Shown here: in pieces, positions 1-11,239 of the stretch
Numbering within the stretch: position 1 is the stretch's first letter
How the letters are laid out: the number at the start of each line of letters is the position of its first letter
From: Amblyomma americanum
Taxonomy: Eukaryota > Arthropoda > Arachnida > Ixodida > Ixodidae
Direction of reading: 5' to 3'
Length of the DNA: 64,000 bases
Assembly (NCBI RefSeq): GCF_052857255.1
Contig: NC_135498.1
Coordinates: 162,092,124-162,156,123, forward strand
Position numbers and translations under genes: made by a program
The notes under the pieces: model-generated
What the model was told of the DNA's origin: nothing
Databases searched by the model: none
What the model saw: the letters and a program-made list of their open reading frames with translations, nothing else

Positions 1-748
1 TACTTTCTTTCTTCATCCATAGCCGCCTTTTCTGCACTTGCGCATAGTACTTTGCCCCAAGGCCGGCAAAAAGCTGCTCTCAAGCCTCATGACGAAAATC
101 ACTTTAGCTACCAGGAAAAGCTTGAAAACAGTTCACACTGTAGTATGTATTCTGAAGCATTACTTGGTACCTCCCACGTAAAATCACAATTCATTGTTCT
201 CAGTTAGCATGGTTTTTAATTTTCTACCGCGGAAAGTTAAGGGCCTCAGTAAAGGCTATATGCTGGTAAATAATGCTTGAAAAGGCAGCTCTAAGAAGGG
301 ATAATTTCAATTTTCTTCTAAATTCAGTGCCAACTTGTCAATATTTAAAATCTGTAAAGAAAACATGTTTTTGCATTGATGAAACAATGAAAGTAGGACG
401 TTTTAAATCTCGAAACATTGTACAGAGTATGAATCCGACAGCCACTAGCCAAGGTTCACAGTGCCAGCTCCAACGCATATTTTCATTTGAAAAATGGTCT
501 GCCATACTAACTGTAAAAGCTCATTGGAACCTGTACATGGCCAAGCCTCACTTGCAGCTATACACATCATGTATCCTTACAACTTTAAGATACTACTTGC
601 ATCAAATTCCTTCCAGAAAACAAACGAACTAGGCCTGCATCATTACTGACTGATTTATTGCTTTTGTATGTTTTCTTTCTCTGATGAAACTGGAGCTCCT
701 TCCGGGCTATGAAGTTGCACAGAGCTTTGTACAGCATGCAGTCGTTAC

Positions 749-1109
749 CTTCTTTACAGCGGGCAGCAAGTAGGCCCGCTGATAATTGTGGAATGTTCTC
801 TCGCAGATGGTCTTTACATTGATGGACCTCAACAAAAAATGCAGTGATGCGGCCACAGGGTATCCGGAGAACAGTATTGCCGCAGCTAGTAGGTTGCCAG
901 CTGCCTTATCACCCACATGTGGCTGGCTGTCCCAGGTGTAACTATGGCCTAGTGCACACACAGCCTGCGCTGTGAGAAGTGTGCCCTCCACAGTGAAGTG
1001 ACTGAGGCAGGGATGACAGCAAGTGCGGCAGATGCCCACTAGCTCTTGCAGGCACCTCACAAATGCAATGAACTTTCGTTCACCTTGAACAGGTACATCT
1101 GCACGTGAA
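749..1109 (-). CDS. THAP-associated transposase-derived protein, downstream exon
   Basis: This exon encodes about 120 residues beginning SRADVPVQGERKF. It follows an acceptor (TTTATTTTCAG, AG at 1111-1110) and ends before a GTAACG donor at 748. The protein has a CRTCCHPC double-Cys block, VCALGH, a TWDSQP motif, AGNLLAAAILFSG, and a C-terminal TFHNYQRAYLLPAV. This block recurs in large metazoan families of uncharacterised THAP-associated proteins thought to derive from transposases. It supports joining this exon to the zinc-finger exons upstream. A second acceptor at 1098 would give phase 1, so the start is either 1109 or 1098. The remaining C-terminal exons would lie left of base 1. Whether the gene is a live transposon or a host gene cannot be told from here. 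Confidence 0.7.
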
Positions 1110-1831
1110 CTGAAAATAAATAGCATTTCACTGCATTCCAGTTGCCATGCACTCATCATATATTTTTTTCCTTGCAATACAAAACGTTGGACCTTTTACT
1201 GAGCTTCCCTTGTCCGATGTTTCCACAAGTGCCCTCCTACAATGCAAAATGAATGTTGTCAAAGTAAACATTCCTGGTGGATTTCACGTTTCATAGGCCC
1301 GTTTGGCGCTAACGCTGAGGTTATTATGACTTCAACACCTATTGAAGTAATTGACATGCTACCCTACATCAAACACTGCATATACCCTATTTCAGAGTGC
1401 ACTTCAGCACATGCACATATAAATTGGCTATGAGCAAAAAGGAAAGCACCGTTCGTGTGTCGTTTTGAACGGATATTACTCATGCCGTATGAGGGAAGGA
1501 GTGAAAAACGGGAAAGAAAAAGGCACCATAGTTGAGGGCTTTGAATTATTGCAGTTAAATGGAGCTCTTAAATATGATCTCACATTTCTCGGCATATGGA
1601 TGCCTTCAGCATTTTGCATGCATCAAAAATTGTTCACTAAGGGCAAGAATTAACCACACAGTCTCAGGCTGAGCTACCAAACAGTGACCATAAGGTTGCT
1701 GTGACAGGAGCAGATGCTGGTGTAAGTGTTACAGTATTAACCATACACTTCACATACCTGCCTACACTTGTATGAAATGAAGGCATGTATGTGGTGTCGA
1801 GCTCTGTAGCTCGCTGTTCACCTCAATCCTA

Positions 1832-2022
1832 ATCAAAACTGTAAAATTTCTCCGACACCACACTCGCTTCCTTTTGCTTCTGTGGCGTTGGCGCACCCTG
1901 CGCTCTGAAGCTGGTTGGTAGGGGCGACAGCGGGGAAGGCAGCATTGCAGTTGGCTCGGCTGTGTCCTGGCCGCAACAAGAGGTTTGATGCTGATGTTTA
2001 CCTTTGTAGCTGCAGCACTTTT
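1832..2022 (-). CDS. THAP-domain protein, probable exon 3 (3' boundary unresolved)
   Basis: The acceptor AG at 2024-2023 would open this exon in phase 1, completing the split codon left by exon 2. It reads 63 further codons before a TAG at 1831-1829. The peptide is a low-complexity Ser/Pro/Gln/Lys linker (SPLSPLP, PQKQKE). The true donor is unclear. A good-looking GTAAAC donor lies early (exon of about 21 nt), and weaker GT sites occur near 1850-1900. None joins the next exon with certainty, so an additional exon may be missing. Confidence 0.5.
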
Positions 2023-2023
2023 C

Positions 2024-2063
2024 TGCACTTATTACCTGAATAGTGCACTTATTACCTGACTAG
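2024..2063. repeat. 20-bp tandem duplication at a splice acceptor
   Basis: Two adjacent 20-bp copies (2024..2043 and 2044..2063) differ at one base. Read on the minus strand they lie immediately before exon 3 of the THAP gene, so the duplication sits at its acceptor. Confidence 0.7.
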
Positions 2064-2126
2064 TAGTGGTTTCCAGTTTTTTCAGGCTGGAAGCCCCTAC
2101 CATGTTGCGGAGTGCATCCTACTTAC

Positions 2127-2232
2127 CAGAAGAAACTCGCAGCGGTGTGCTGGGCACATCAGGCCACTGCTCTGTGGTCTGTGCTCCCACCGTGTTCCTT
2201 ATTGCAGGGCACGTGCAGTTACGAAGTGGCTC
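2127..2232 (-). CDS. THAP-domain protein, exon 2
   Basis: A 106-nt exon lies between a good acceptor (pyrimidine tract ending TTTTTAG, AG at 2234-2233) and a strong donor (GTAAGTAG from 2126). Only one frame is open. It starts in phase 0, matching the phase-0 end of exon 1, and ends in phase 1. The 35 residues (EPLRNCTCPAIRN...) form a linker with a VGAQTTE stretch of the kind seen after the zinc finger in arthropod THAP proteins. It is too short to stand out as an ORF and was recognised from splice sites and phase. No catalytic motif is expected here. Confidence 0.65.
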
Positions 2233-3633
2233 CTAAAAAGGAAGATAATTATCTGAAGGTCGTGAACTTATGGCATGCTCACTAGACTGGTGTGTATAGC
2301 AGTACTCCTTCCATTTTCTTAAGCATGTTGATGCTCTTGCAGAGCAAAGGAAGGCCTCTCTTAAGCTTAACATCGTAACAGCCACAAACAAGCAGCGCTG
2401 TGAGTTGTACAGCTAACTTTTGTGAACATCATCTGCTCGGTGTATGCCGTTGTCTGCCATGTGTAGGAAGCAAACGACGGCAATCGCAAACAAAGAGTCA
2501 GAATGGGGTGCCTTGGGAGCGTCGAATCAGTGGGACAGCACTGATTTTCCATTATGCCATGAAACGAATGTCCACAGCACAGCAGCATTGAAAAGTTTAC
2601 ATATGGTTGTGTGTAAGGCACGTGTTATGTCATAAATCATGCTAATAAGTGGAGCTCTTGCACAGTAACTGATAACAGTTCGTAGCTTGTAAAAGAACTA
2701 AGACAAGTGTCACCGGCAGCCAACTTGGGCTACAACTTACTGCAGTTCTTAGCTGGCTGGTAGATGCTCCAGTTGTTTCCCTGTTTTCTACCACAGCCTC
2801 TGTTAGAACTTGACGCTGAAACCAAATGGAGGGTCTTACCGCATCATAAGGAAGCAAAAGTTTTATACTCTACGATGTGTATATTAAACAAGGCTGAGCT
2901 ACCTGATTTTTCTTATGTAAGAAACAAACTGCGGGGCAGGATAAAGCACAATATCAAGAAAACTCAAGGTGAACCAGCACTCAAATGCAAGAAGAAATTT
3001 TCCTTTTGATGCAGTGTTGTTCATTTGGCTTATATTATGAAGAACATGCAAATTTACTTGTTATTTAAGTAAATAACTTGCTCTATTTTGCACAGTGCTA
3101 TATAAAGAAGCCTTTTCTGTTTACTGAATACTGAAAACGAAGTTATCAATTAGTGCCACAAAGAGAAATCTATTTCATTAGACAGTTTATTCAGTGAACT
3201 GATAATTACAAAAGCAAACAAACGCAAAAATAGTAGACCCAGCTGTTTTCAGTATCTGCTTAATTGTTATAGCGCTTTTGAGTGGGGAACTGACTTTATA
3301 GCATTGCTTTTCCCGACCTCCTTACAATGGCCGGCATGTCTCTGCACGCATGAAATTTTTGCGGACAGAAAAATTCTCCCATAACTGGCAGGCTATACGC
3401 GCATTTTCCTTCCAAACAAAATGCATGCTGACGAAAGCTTCGAAAGGCACTGTTGCATTTTTTTGCGGTACCACTACTTCTGAAATGTTTTTGCTGTCGC
3501 GAGGACAGCGGCCTGCGGCCAAATCAAGCATGTACGCGTACGTACGGCACAGTTGATCCTGCACGGAAATCGCACGACGGGCACACGTATGTTTATTATA
3601 GTGCCAGGTGCATTTCACCTGTCCGCTAGGCAG

Positions 3634-3636
<3 letters not shown>

Positions 3637-3693
<57 letters not shown>
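3637..3693. repeat. (TA)n microsatellite
   Basis: Uninterrupted alternating T and A for about 55 bases, in the first intron of the THAP gene. Confidence 0.95.
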
Positions 3694-3695
<2 letters not shown>

Positions 3696-3789
3696 TACGG
3701 TACGTGCTGTTGTTGTTGTGACTCACGCACTGCATCGTACGTTAACTTTTAAAGTGCCACACTGCAGTTTTGCACACAGGAATACTTAC

Positions 3790-4065
3790 TTTCGTCGTTG
3801 GAAGAAATAACGTCGGCAGAGCTCTCGGCTTTAGCCTCAGCTTCTTCACATTCACACCTGTTCGCCGCACGAACTCTGGGTTGTAGCAGTAGTGTTCAGG
3901 CGAGAAATGCCGACCACAGACACTCTTGCGCTTGTCGGACTGGGAGAGTCCGATGCGCTGGAGCCAGACAGCTCGCGTGCCTTCATCTTTCGGCAGAGCG
4001 TGCCGAATGGTAACACCTTGCCGGTCCCTAACTCTACAACCGACAACACAGCGCGGCCCATCCAT
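3790..4065 (-). CDS. THAP-domain protein, exon 1 (zinc finger exon)
   Basis: This exon encodes 92 residues starting MDGPRC. It has the C2CH THAP signature: a Cys-x3-Cys pair near residues 5-9 (CVVGC), a tryptophan in VWLQRIGL, a later VCGRHF Cys-x2-His pair, and a C-terminal ALPTLF motif matching the AVPTIF-type end of THAP domains. THAP domains bind DNA in a sequence-specific way and occur in P-element-type transposases and in host factors derived from them. The exon ends in a strong donor (GTAAGTAT, starting at 3789) in phase 0. An in-frame open stretch extends upstream to 4215, but the first Met directly before the zinc finger, at 4065, is the likely start. What is seen is the domain and splice site; DNA binding is inferred from the family. 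Confidence 0.85.
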
Positions 4066-4349
4066 TCTGGTCGCGCATGCGACGGAGGTCGCGACCGATA
4101 TCGCTGGAACGTTAGCACTAGCAGCGTTTCTAAAATTCAGAATTCTACTACGTTTGTTAGCGAGCGTACTTTTCGTGTCTATATTAGGCGACCGTAGTGC
4201 GTCTCCTTCTAGCACGTTGGAAAGACGTTGGGCATAGTTCCCGATTTAACAGCGGCGGCGGCGGAGTGACGCAAGTGCTACGAACAAGCGACAGTATTGA
4301 AAACCGGAAGTGCAGCACTAAGTTTTGATGCTGCACACACAATAACGGC

Positions 4350-4730
4350 GTAAACAGGCGTATAAACGACTACTTTCCTGTCTTAGATTAGGAACGTTTC
4401 CGAAAAAGCAAAAATTTTAAGTATCCAGCGTTTTTATTTCGGTAATTGCGGGGTCTGGCGTTTGTTCACGTCGGCATGGCGAACCAATGGGAACCCCCGG
4501 CTCCTGACGTCATCTGCAATATGTGACGTCGTCTGCCAGATTTCGCTCGAAAGCCGCCACCGCTGGCCGCCGCGAGGTGCGAAATCGTGAATCTTTTAAA
4601 ATGTATTGTAAATTATCAGCTCGCTTCTGAGGCATCGCACGTGGCATGAACGCTCAGTGGTCTGCACACTACTTAATGAAACCATTTTGTAGCAAACCTC
4701 AACCCTCCATCTTTTTTTTTTCAGAGCCCC
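4350..4730. repeat. Probable interspersed repeat with TGACGTCA palindromes
   Basis: This non-coding stretch has a GC-rich middle, a TGACGTCA site followed 22 bases later by TGACGTCG, and an end with a T-tract and the motif CAGAGCCCC. It lies upstream of the THAP exon 1 on its strand, so it could also be promoter-proximal DNA. I call it a repeat because its composition and end resemble tick interspersed repeats; no second copy is in the window. Confidence 0.35.
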
Positions 4731-4915
4731 TTTAAGGGTAACGAAGTGGATTCCAAGCGAAGGAAAGCGTAGCAGGGATGGGAGAAAGTAAGGTGGGCAG
4801 AGGAGATGAAGTTTGCGGGCATACCATGGGCGCAGCCGGCAAATTTGGACAGGGTCAATTGGAGAGATACCTTTTCTCTGCACTGAGCGTAGTCAGGCTG
4901 ATGATAACGATGGTG
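4731..4915 (+). mobile_element. RTE-like non-LTR retrotransposon, 3' end
   Basis: The plus strand reads as the C-terminal tail of an endonuclease/reverse transcriptase of RTE type: RRKA, then KVRWAEEMK.FAGIPWAQ, then RVNWRD, with one stop. It ends in a GATGATAACGATG tail. The fragments at 36130..36875 and 56545..56765 end in the same way. It is 5'-truncated and non-functional. Confidence 0.65.
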
Positions 4916-5039
4916 TAAAATTGGCTCCTTCACCAGTCGCGTTACATTAGTGGAGCGTGAGACTTTCCTCCGTCTGCACTACCACATATTCTGTTTGTTG
5001 CAGTGTTTGAGGCGAGATATTCAATCGCCATAACTTACA

Positions 5040-5272
5040 GTGAGTGAGCAAGTGAGTGAGCTAGTGAGTTAGTGAGTGAGTGACTGAGTGACTGAGTGAG
5101 GGAGTGGGTGAGTGAGTGAGTGAGAGTGTGAGTGAGTGAGTGAATGAGTGAGTGAGTGAGTGAGTGAGTGAGTGAGTGAGTGAGTGAGTGAGTGAGTGAG
5201 TGAGTGAGTGAGTGAGTGAGTGAGTGAGTGAGTGAGTGAGTCAGTCGGTCGGTCGGTCGGTCGGTCGGTCGG
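5040..5272. repeat. Tetranucleotide satellite (GAGT)n switching to (CGGT)n
   Basis: About 200 bases of GAGT repeats, imperfect at the left and nearly perfect from 5130. They change over a few bases at about 5241 into seven or eight CGGT units. Translation in any frame gives only repetitive peptide; it is not a gene. Confidence 0.95.
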
Positions 5273-5594
5273 TAGGCCCGTCAACGGTCTGATCGTCACG
5301 TAATTTTGTTCCGCTGGATAACATTAAGACGAAACTTTTCAGATAGGTTTTAGAAGCGTTAGGCTTCACGCTGGGTATCAGGTTTACCTTCTTTTCTAGA
5401 CATTATTCACCTTAAATTGCCGAGAATGAAAGACGAACCCATTTCATACTATAAAAATGGTAGCGATTTAACGTGATTAAACCGAGTAGACGTGTGAAAG
5501 CATGTGTTTAGGCTTTGCTGAACCGTGGGCACGGCTTGAGACGGTGTTAGGCTCAGGTTAAGCTCTGATCGAGGTTAAGTTGATGTGGTGTGCT

Positions 5595-5790
5595 CGTACC
5601 GCAGATGGAAGACGATGAAGATGACGATGTGCAATGCAAAGCGCGAGATTGTTTAGCAGTTTAACAAGAGGCGTGATCGGCTGCAGTTAGAGCATAGTGC
5701 TCGCATGCAGCGGCCAGTGAAGTTGATCTGTTCGCGCCACCACGGGTTCGAGTCCTCGTCGCGGCAATATTTATTCATTTATTGAAAGTC
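5595..5790 (+). mobile_element. tRNA-derived SINE, group C, copy 1
   Basis: A leader (GATGTGCAATGCAAAGCGCGA) precedes a tRNA-like part with a degenerate A box and a B-box-like GGTTCGAGTCC at about 5746, ending in a T-rich tail. Similar copies lie at 21269..21390 and 53455..53612, so this is a repeat family and not a tRNA gene. Confidence 0.65.
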
Positions 5791-5799
5791 AAAGTTGAG

Positions 5800-6980
5800 G
5801 TAACTCTTCAGCGATGGTACGGCTTTGAAATTTGGTCGTGAAGTGTACACTTCGCTATAACAACGCCTCTTGCATGCCAGCCGCTCGCCAACAATCAGCG
5901 CACTGCGTCACAAACAGCAGCTGTTCTTCCCCAGCGTTTTGAAAAATCAGGGACATCAGCGGCACGAGTCAAGGTAAAAAAAAAAAGCACGAGTGTGTGC
6001 TACGTAAGCTTTTAATTTATTTTTTTGTTCGGTATGGACGCGTAAGTACAAGGCCACTGCGCAACATTTCCTGCAAAAGCCCAGCCACGCACACCCTATA
6101 CAGTCGACAGTGCTGCCTTATCTATTCCCGCTTTCACTCAGTTTATGGCTTTTGGTATGACGCGTGGTCAGTCGACTTATTATTCTTGTATTAAATTAGG
6201 TTGCAGCGCAAGCGACAACATAGCAGCAACAGACAGTATACCAATGAGAAAATGCGGCTCCGTCAGTGGCGTCCTTGATGCCCCCCCACAGAATACGGCC
6301 ACGGCGCCAACATAAGTGTCGTGTTCACTGCCCCAAACAAAATAACACGATTATGCAAGCAGAGGTATTGGTCAAGCGCCGCAAGAGAAGTATGCGAAAC
6401 AATCACAGCCGAGAATTCGTGCACCAGGATGGTACTGGCAGATCCAATTTGAAAGGGTATGAATTTGCTCTGTACGGATAAGGTCCACAATGTATTTTGA
6501 ACAACACTGCACAAATCGTTTCTGTGGGCAAATTATCCGTTCCATCTAAAGTTGGGACCGCCTGTACTTTGGCGAGACGACACACTGCCCAAATGAGACC
6601 TGCAGGAACAGAGCGTGCTCGCTGGCACAGCTAGGCACCTTAATTGCCTTTCATTGTGAATAGTGACGTGGCTCTATCCAAGGAATACCTGTTAATTAGC
6701 AGAAACGGTGGTCAGGCCACCAGCGAAAGAAAGTATACAAGCAGCGGTAACTGTGAGGCTGGCTCCACTTTAGTGACCCCAACCCCTGCTCGCGCGTCGC
6801 ATGAAGTACACAGCTAGTGTATATATTCTGGGGCGCCAAGTGATTGCATTACTAAAACTAAGGTCATGTGATCTTATGCCTGCTGGATTTTCTTCTTTAC
6901 ACTGTCTGTGCTTCTTTTTTTATGGTACCCTCTTATTCTTTTTTTTTGCTCGTGTTCGGCCTCCCCGATATGTGATCCCA
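5800..6980. other. No recognisable gene
   Basis: AT-rich sequence with short open frames only, no convincing codon pattern, no splice-flanked conserved exon and no repeat I can name. Confidence 0.5.
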
Positions 6981-6981
6981 G

Positions 6982-7325
6982 TTGTGAGTTAACTGCGCGC
7001 CTCGGTAGCTCAGTGGTTAGGACACTCGACTACTAATCCGGAGTACCCAGGTTCGGACCCGACCGCGGCGGCTGCGTTTTTATAGATGAAAAACGCTAAG
7101 GCGTCCGTGTGCTGTGCAATGTCAGTGCACGTTAATGATCCCCTGGTGGTCGAATTTATTTCGGAGCCCTCAACTACGGGACCTCACTCTTCCTTTCTTC
7201 GTTAACTCCCTCCTTTATCCCTTCCCTTACGGCGTAGCTCAGGTGTCCATCGATATATGAGAGAGATACTGCGCCATTTCGTTTCCCCAAAAAACAATTA
7301 TTATTATTGTGAGTTAACTGCGCGC
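6982..7325 (+). repeat. 19-bp target-site duplication flanking a SINE
   Basis: The 19 bases at 6982..7000 (TTGTGAGTTAACTGCGCGC) recur exactly at 7307..7325, on either side of the SINE at 7001..7306. A perfect duplication of this length is the signature of LINE-driven insertion. Confidence 0.9.
7001..7306 (+). mobile_element. tRNA-derived SINE, Ruka-like (group A), full-length copy
   Basis: The copy opens with a tRNA-like head: the A box is in GGTAGCTCAGTGGTTAGGA and the B box is GGTTCGGACCC. A body follows with GTGCTGTGCAATGTCAGTGCA, CGTTAATGATCCCCTGGTGGTCG and GGAGCCCTC, and it ends in an ATT-repeat tail. RNA polymerase III transcription from the internal boxes and mobilisation by a LINE are expected from SINE biology. 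The layout matches tRNA-derived SINEs reported from ixodid ticks, but the exact family name is not verified. Minus-strand relatives lie at 42494, 49395 and 54765. Confidence 0.85.
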
Positions 7326-7329
7326 TATC

Positions 7330-10300
7330 TGCTCAATTGGTTCGTACATAGGTCTGCGTGTATTGAATACAATTTCGGTGTAAGACTGCGCTGTGTCCTT
7401 GTTGCGTTTCCTGTCCGTGTTTTCTACTTTGCGCTGGTAATAAGGGGCATCAACGCGGCCCAAACCGATGCCCTTCTAATGACTGCTCGGCAGGCACTTG
7501 CCTACGGTTAAACTTTTGTGTCTGCAACACATTCACCTTCGACGCCACCACTGGAACCTGCAGCCACGACAACAGAAAAATTTCGCACATAGAATAAAGG
7601 CCGAGGTGGTGAAACATTTGGAAGATATGTATGCAACCTCCGTAAAAAAAAACAATCGCGACAGTCAATTTCTCGAACAGCATGTATTCCACGCCGTGCA
7701 ACGAGTTCTCCCTTTTCCTCTTAAACAGATGCTACCCTGTTATTGCCTCATTAGTAGTAGAGATAAATTGCAAGCTAAGTTTCTTGTTAAAATTTATCCA
7801 CTGCGTACGCAATCTACCGGGCCTTTCACGTCAGATGTCCAGCAATTTTGAAATTAAGGTTCCTGAGTTAGAGAGCGCTTTTTCGTCATAGCAAATTGTC
7901 AGCGCCGTAGCTCGTCTCGAGACCGCAGTTAGCTCGGCGCTTCGTCAAACAAAGTCTGCTTACATCGCGATAAAATGCATGTGATTTTAAAAACCTTCAA
8001 GCAAATGAACCTCTCCAGAACTTGTACAGCATCGAAAAAGCCAAAATTGGTGGGTCACAGCGCCGATGGCAACTCCATTATTGAAATTCTAGAAACTGAT
8101 ATGCATATTACCTAGGGTGGGATACGTTCATTCTTCCACATCAGTTAACCAGGTTACTAGTTAGCATGTCTTAGTTTTTACAACGTTTACAAAACTGTTC
8201 CGGAAAAGTGCTCTTCTAATTAAAATAAAAGCCTATTTTTAAATATTGTAGAAAACTCTTCCGAAAAACGCGGTATCGCAACAAATGCCAAGAGATTAAC
8301 TGCGATATTTGCTAGTTCAAGAATAGGATTTAGCACTGCGAAGAGCAGCGAACTTTTCACGTGACCTTCTGTCCCACCCGAACCACCGCTCCAGCTCCCC
8401 AGCCCGGCTGGACCTATACAAGGCCACGTGAAGCGTGCGTCAACGCGTGACACCTGCTTGTTGGTGTAACTGTGTACTTTCCAGAGCCGCCAACTTTTCC
8501 AATCCCACACAATGGCTAGAATTCGTAATAGTACCCATTCCATAGGTAACCATTAGTAATAGTTAAGCATTATATTGATACACCGATTATAAATAGATCA
8601 CAGGACAGTTACAAGTTTGCTTGTTTGACAAATACAGCCCGTAAAGACAAGGAACAAAAGCAAAATCACAAGCACTACCGCTGTCTCATAACTAGTTTTG
8701 GATGTACCCTAACTGGGTACATGCAATATCAAATTAGCTGAGCTGTACCTGATCGTGCTTAGAAGTCTGTCTATGGATGTTATTATCAACGAAAACACTT
8801 TTGCCAACCTGCATCGGCATCCACGTATCCAAGATTTTTTTTTGTCGAGGCGATGAGCGCCTAGCCCAAGAAAGAATTTTTAAAGTTGGCCACTTTTTTA
8901 TATTTACACGAGTGAATAGCGCACATTTGTCCTACGGGCGTATAAACTTGCAGACCAGAATGAAATGAAGTGAACCTCACAGCTGCATCTCAGAGCTACA
9001 GCATTCTTCCATTTGAAAAACAGGAAGCCAGGTTACACGGACTCACCACAGAAAGACGCCGCAGCGAGCAAAATGTAATTTTTTAAAGGTTTTATAAAAC
9101 AGCCTGCAAAACAATTAGAGACGAAGAAATAATTGCTGGCCGATCACTGTCCTTTCCGATATTGCGTCCACTTCTGTAATTCCCAGAGGATGCCTTTAAA
9201 ACCTCACTATAGGCGGCACAAAAAGCATTTCTTAAGCAACAAGTGCAAAATTGTTGAAGCAACTATTAAATTTTCCCTTCGGCCCGCAAAAAACCTCTCT
9301 GGGCAGGAAGAAATTAGTTATTTCGTTGCGACAGAATAAAGTTAGTTCCTATGATTGAATGTGCTAGACGAGAAGTTATTCTACGCCCATCTGAATATCT
9401 TTTCGTGTTTAGTCTGTTGAAGCGCTATTTAGTGCAACTTCTGGAGGATTTGCTGCTCAACTCATGGCTGCACAAGGTGAATGATCTGCTAATCTGCTCG
9501 CTGCATGTCTGAGAATGAGATATCTGTTTTTAAGGCTGACACGAAGAACGCGCCAAAATATTTTCGCTTGGTAGCTACGAGAGCACATAAACTTACGAAG
9601 TGCTACTACTGCTGTGCATTTGAAGGGTTAGCCTCGTAAAAAAATAAGTGCTCATTTCAAGGAGAACACGACAATAAATGGAAGCTGGTTCCTGCATAAC
9701 ACTGCAGAAGTACGGCCTATCAATTGTGCACTGTACTAAACGCAAAGCAAAGCGCTAGCACCCCAAGCCTTGAAAAGAACCTAATCTCATTGAAAGATGT
9801 GAAAGCCAAACAACTTTGTCAGCTAATTTAAGGGGTTAGTTCCACCAAACAGGCGGTTAGTTGACACTTTGGGAGACATATTGTGCAAATTAATATTTTT
9901 TTTTTCGCTTGACAAAGCTTTACATGTTTTGATATTGTGCGGATAATGAGCCAGCAGTAATCTTACTACTTCGGATTCCTCGCCAAAAAGCTTGTGTGCA
10001 TATCCTAGCCGATTATGTTGGTTGATGCCACATAAGTCATCCGGTGAAGCACTTTCTATTTGCTGGTGTACAAATCTCCGGCACGCTAAACACGATTTAT
10101 GGTTCCGACCTGTTGTTCTCAAGCCTGTACGTCCTCCTCTTATTAATAAAGGACGCCCAAGTGAGGAGCACAGTAACGTATAACTTTTGCTTAATACAAA
10201 GACATCGACTACACGAAGTATTATTTACATGCAATTACTGTGCGCCAAAACACCATGCTTCAATATACCGAAGTGAGCAGGCATGTACAACCCTCTCGCT

Positions 10301-10750
10301 GTGTTCTGCTGAGCACAGCAGCGAAATTTAAAACTATTAGTGTTTTTGACTGACAACGTTCGTTGTCAGGCTCCGCCACGTAGATGCGCGTACGAGAAAG
10401 AAAAAAGCACCGGGCCGCCAGCAGAGCATCGGCGCTAAGATTTTGTTTCTTTTGTCGAGAAACACACTGCTGGTGCGCTGGAGACAAGACTTCTACAGTG
10501 TTTATAAATACTGGTAAAGGCGAACATAATATCAGCCCAACGCTTCCGATGCGCGTTGTTTCTTGCAACCGACTGGTGAGCAGACTACAACACCGAAGGA
10601 AAACGATAAAAAAACTAGCTGGAGTTTTTTAGATGAACGGGCTGTATATGCACCCCAGTCCGGGTACTTCAGCTGCATTCCTTAGCCACTATACAGCCAC
10701 AGCGCTGCACTCTGAACCTTGTGTTACTAGTCAAGCCTGCGTGTAGATAT
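7330..10750. other. No recognisable gene
   Basis: Only short unrelated open frames. At 7395..7445 a GTCCTTG...CCTGTCCGTGTTTTC segment resembles the arms of the palindromes at 10758 and 22398, so it may be a piece of that repeat. Otherwise nothing is supported. Confidence 0.45.
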
Positions 10751-10757
10751 TGAAAAA

Positions 10758-10861
10758 AACAGCGTAAGAAACACGGACTAAAAAACTAGAGGACCAGAAG
10801 ACTAGAGGACAGCGCCGTGTTTGTCCTCTGGTCTTTTGGTCCGTGTTTTTTGCGCCGTTTT
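10758..10861. repeat. Long palindrome (fold-back repeat)
   Basis: AAACACGGAC on the left pairs with GTCCGTGTTT at 10839..10848. The outer 21 bases pair with three mismatches, and an inner GAGGACCAGAAGAC / GTCCTCTGGTCTTTTGG pairing continues the stem. It could form a long hairpin and looks like a small non-autonomous element. Confidence 0.75.
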
Positions 10862-10939
10862 TGTAGCGAAAGCTTCATTGGCCACGAACTCGCTGTTTCA
10901 CGGTGCTCGCATTTCGACCGTCCTCGTACCGCACCACGA

Positions 10940-10995
10940 GACCAAACACGTGATTAGTCACGTGACCAACCGCGCGAGGAACCACATGACAACTA
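10940..10995. other. Cluster of CACGTG-type sites
   Basis: CACGTG occurs twice within about 20 bases (CACGTGATTAGTCACGTGACC), followed by CACATGAC. Such E-boxes bind bHLH factors in other animals. The same spacing recurs at 44360..44440, which fits a repeat as well as a regulatory site. Confidence 0.4.
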
Positions 10996-11239
10996 CTCAG
11001 AAAACCAGACTATCCTGGACTCGCAATCAAGATTAACCAAGGCTAACCAAGCTACGCTTCAGCTTTCGCTACGTATATCGTGGCATAGCCGAGCTAGGCC
11101 ACTATCAAATCTTTTAATATGAATCTATTTGAACTAGACCAGTTTTCCGCCCTAATGCCTCTGTATATCCCTCCAAGTGGTAAAACCTTGCACAAGTTTT
11201 TTCCCTTCAAACTCACGCAGTCTGCCTGCAGACTCCCCC

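Noticed and set aside
3322..3618. 98-codon minus-strand ORF as a further THAP exon
   Set aside because: No splice sites fit and exons 1 and 2 already join in phase across it.
5069..5299. 76-codon Ser/Thr/His/Leu-repeat protein
   Set aside because: It is a translation of the tetranucleotide satellite.
7001..7075. tRNA gene with A and B boxes
   Set aside because: It is the head of a SINE with a target-site duplication.
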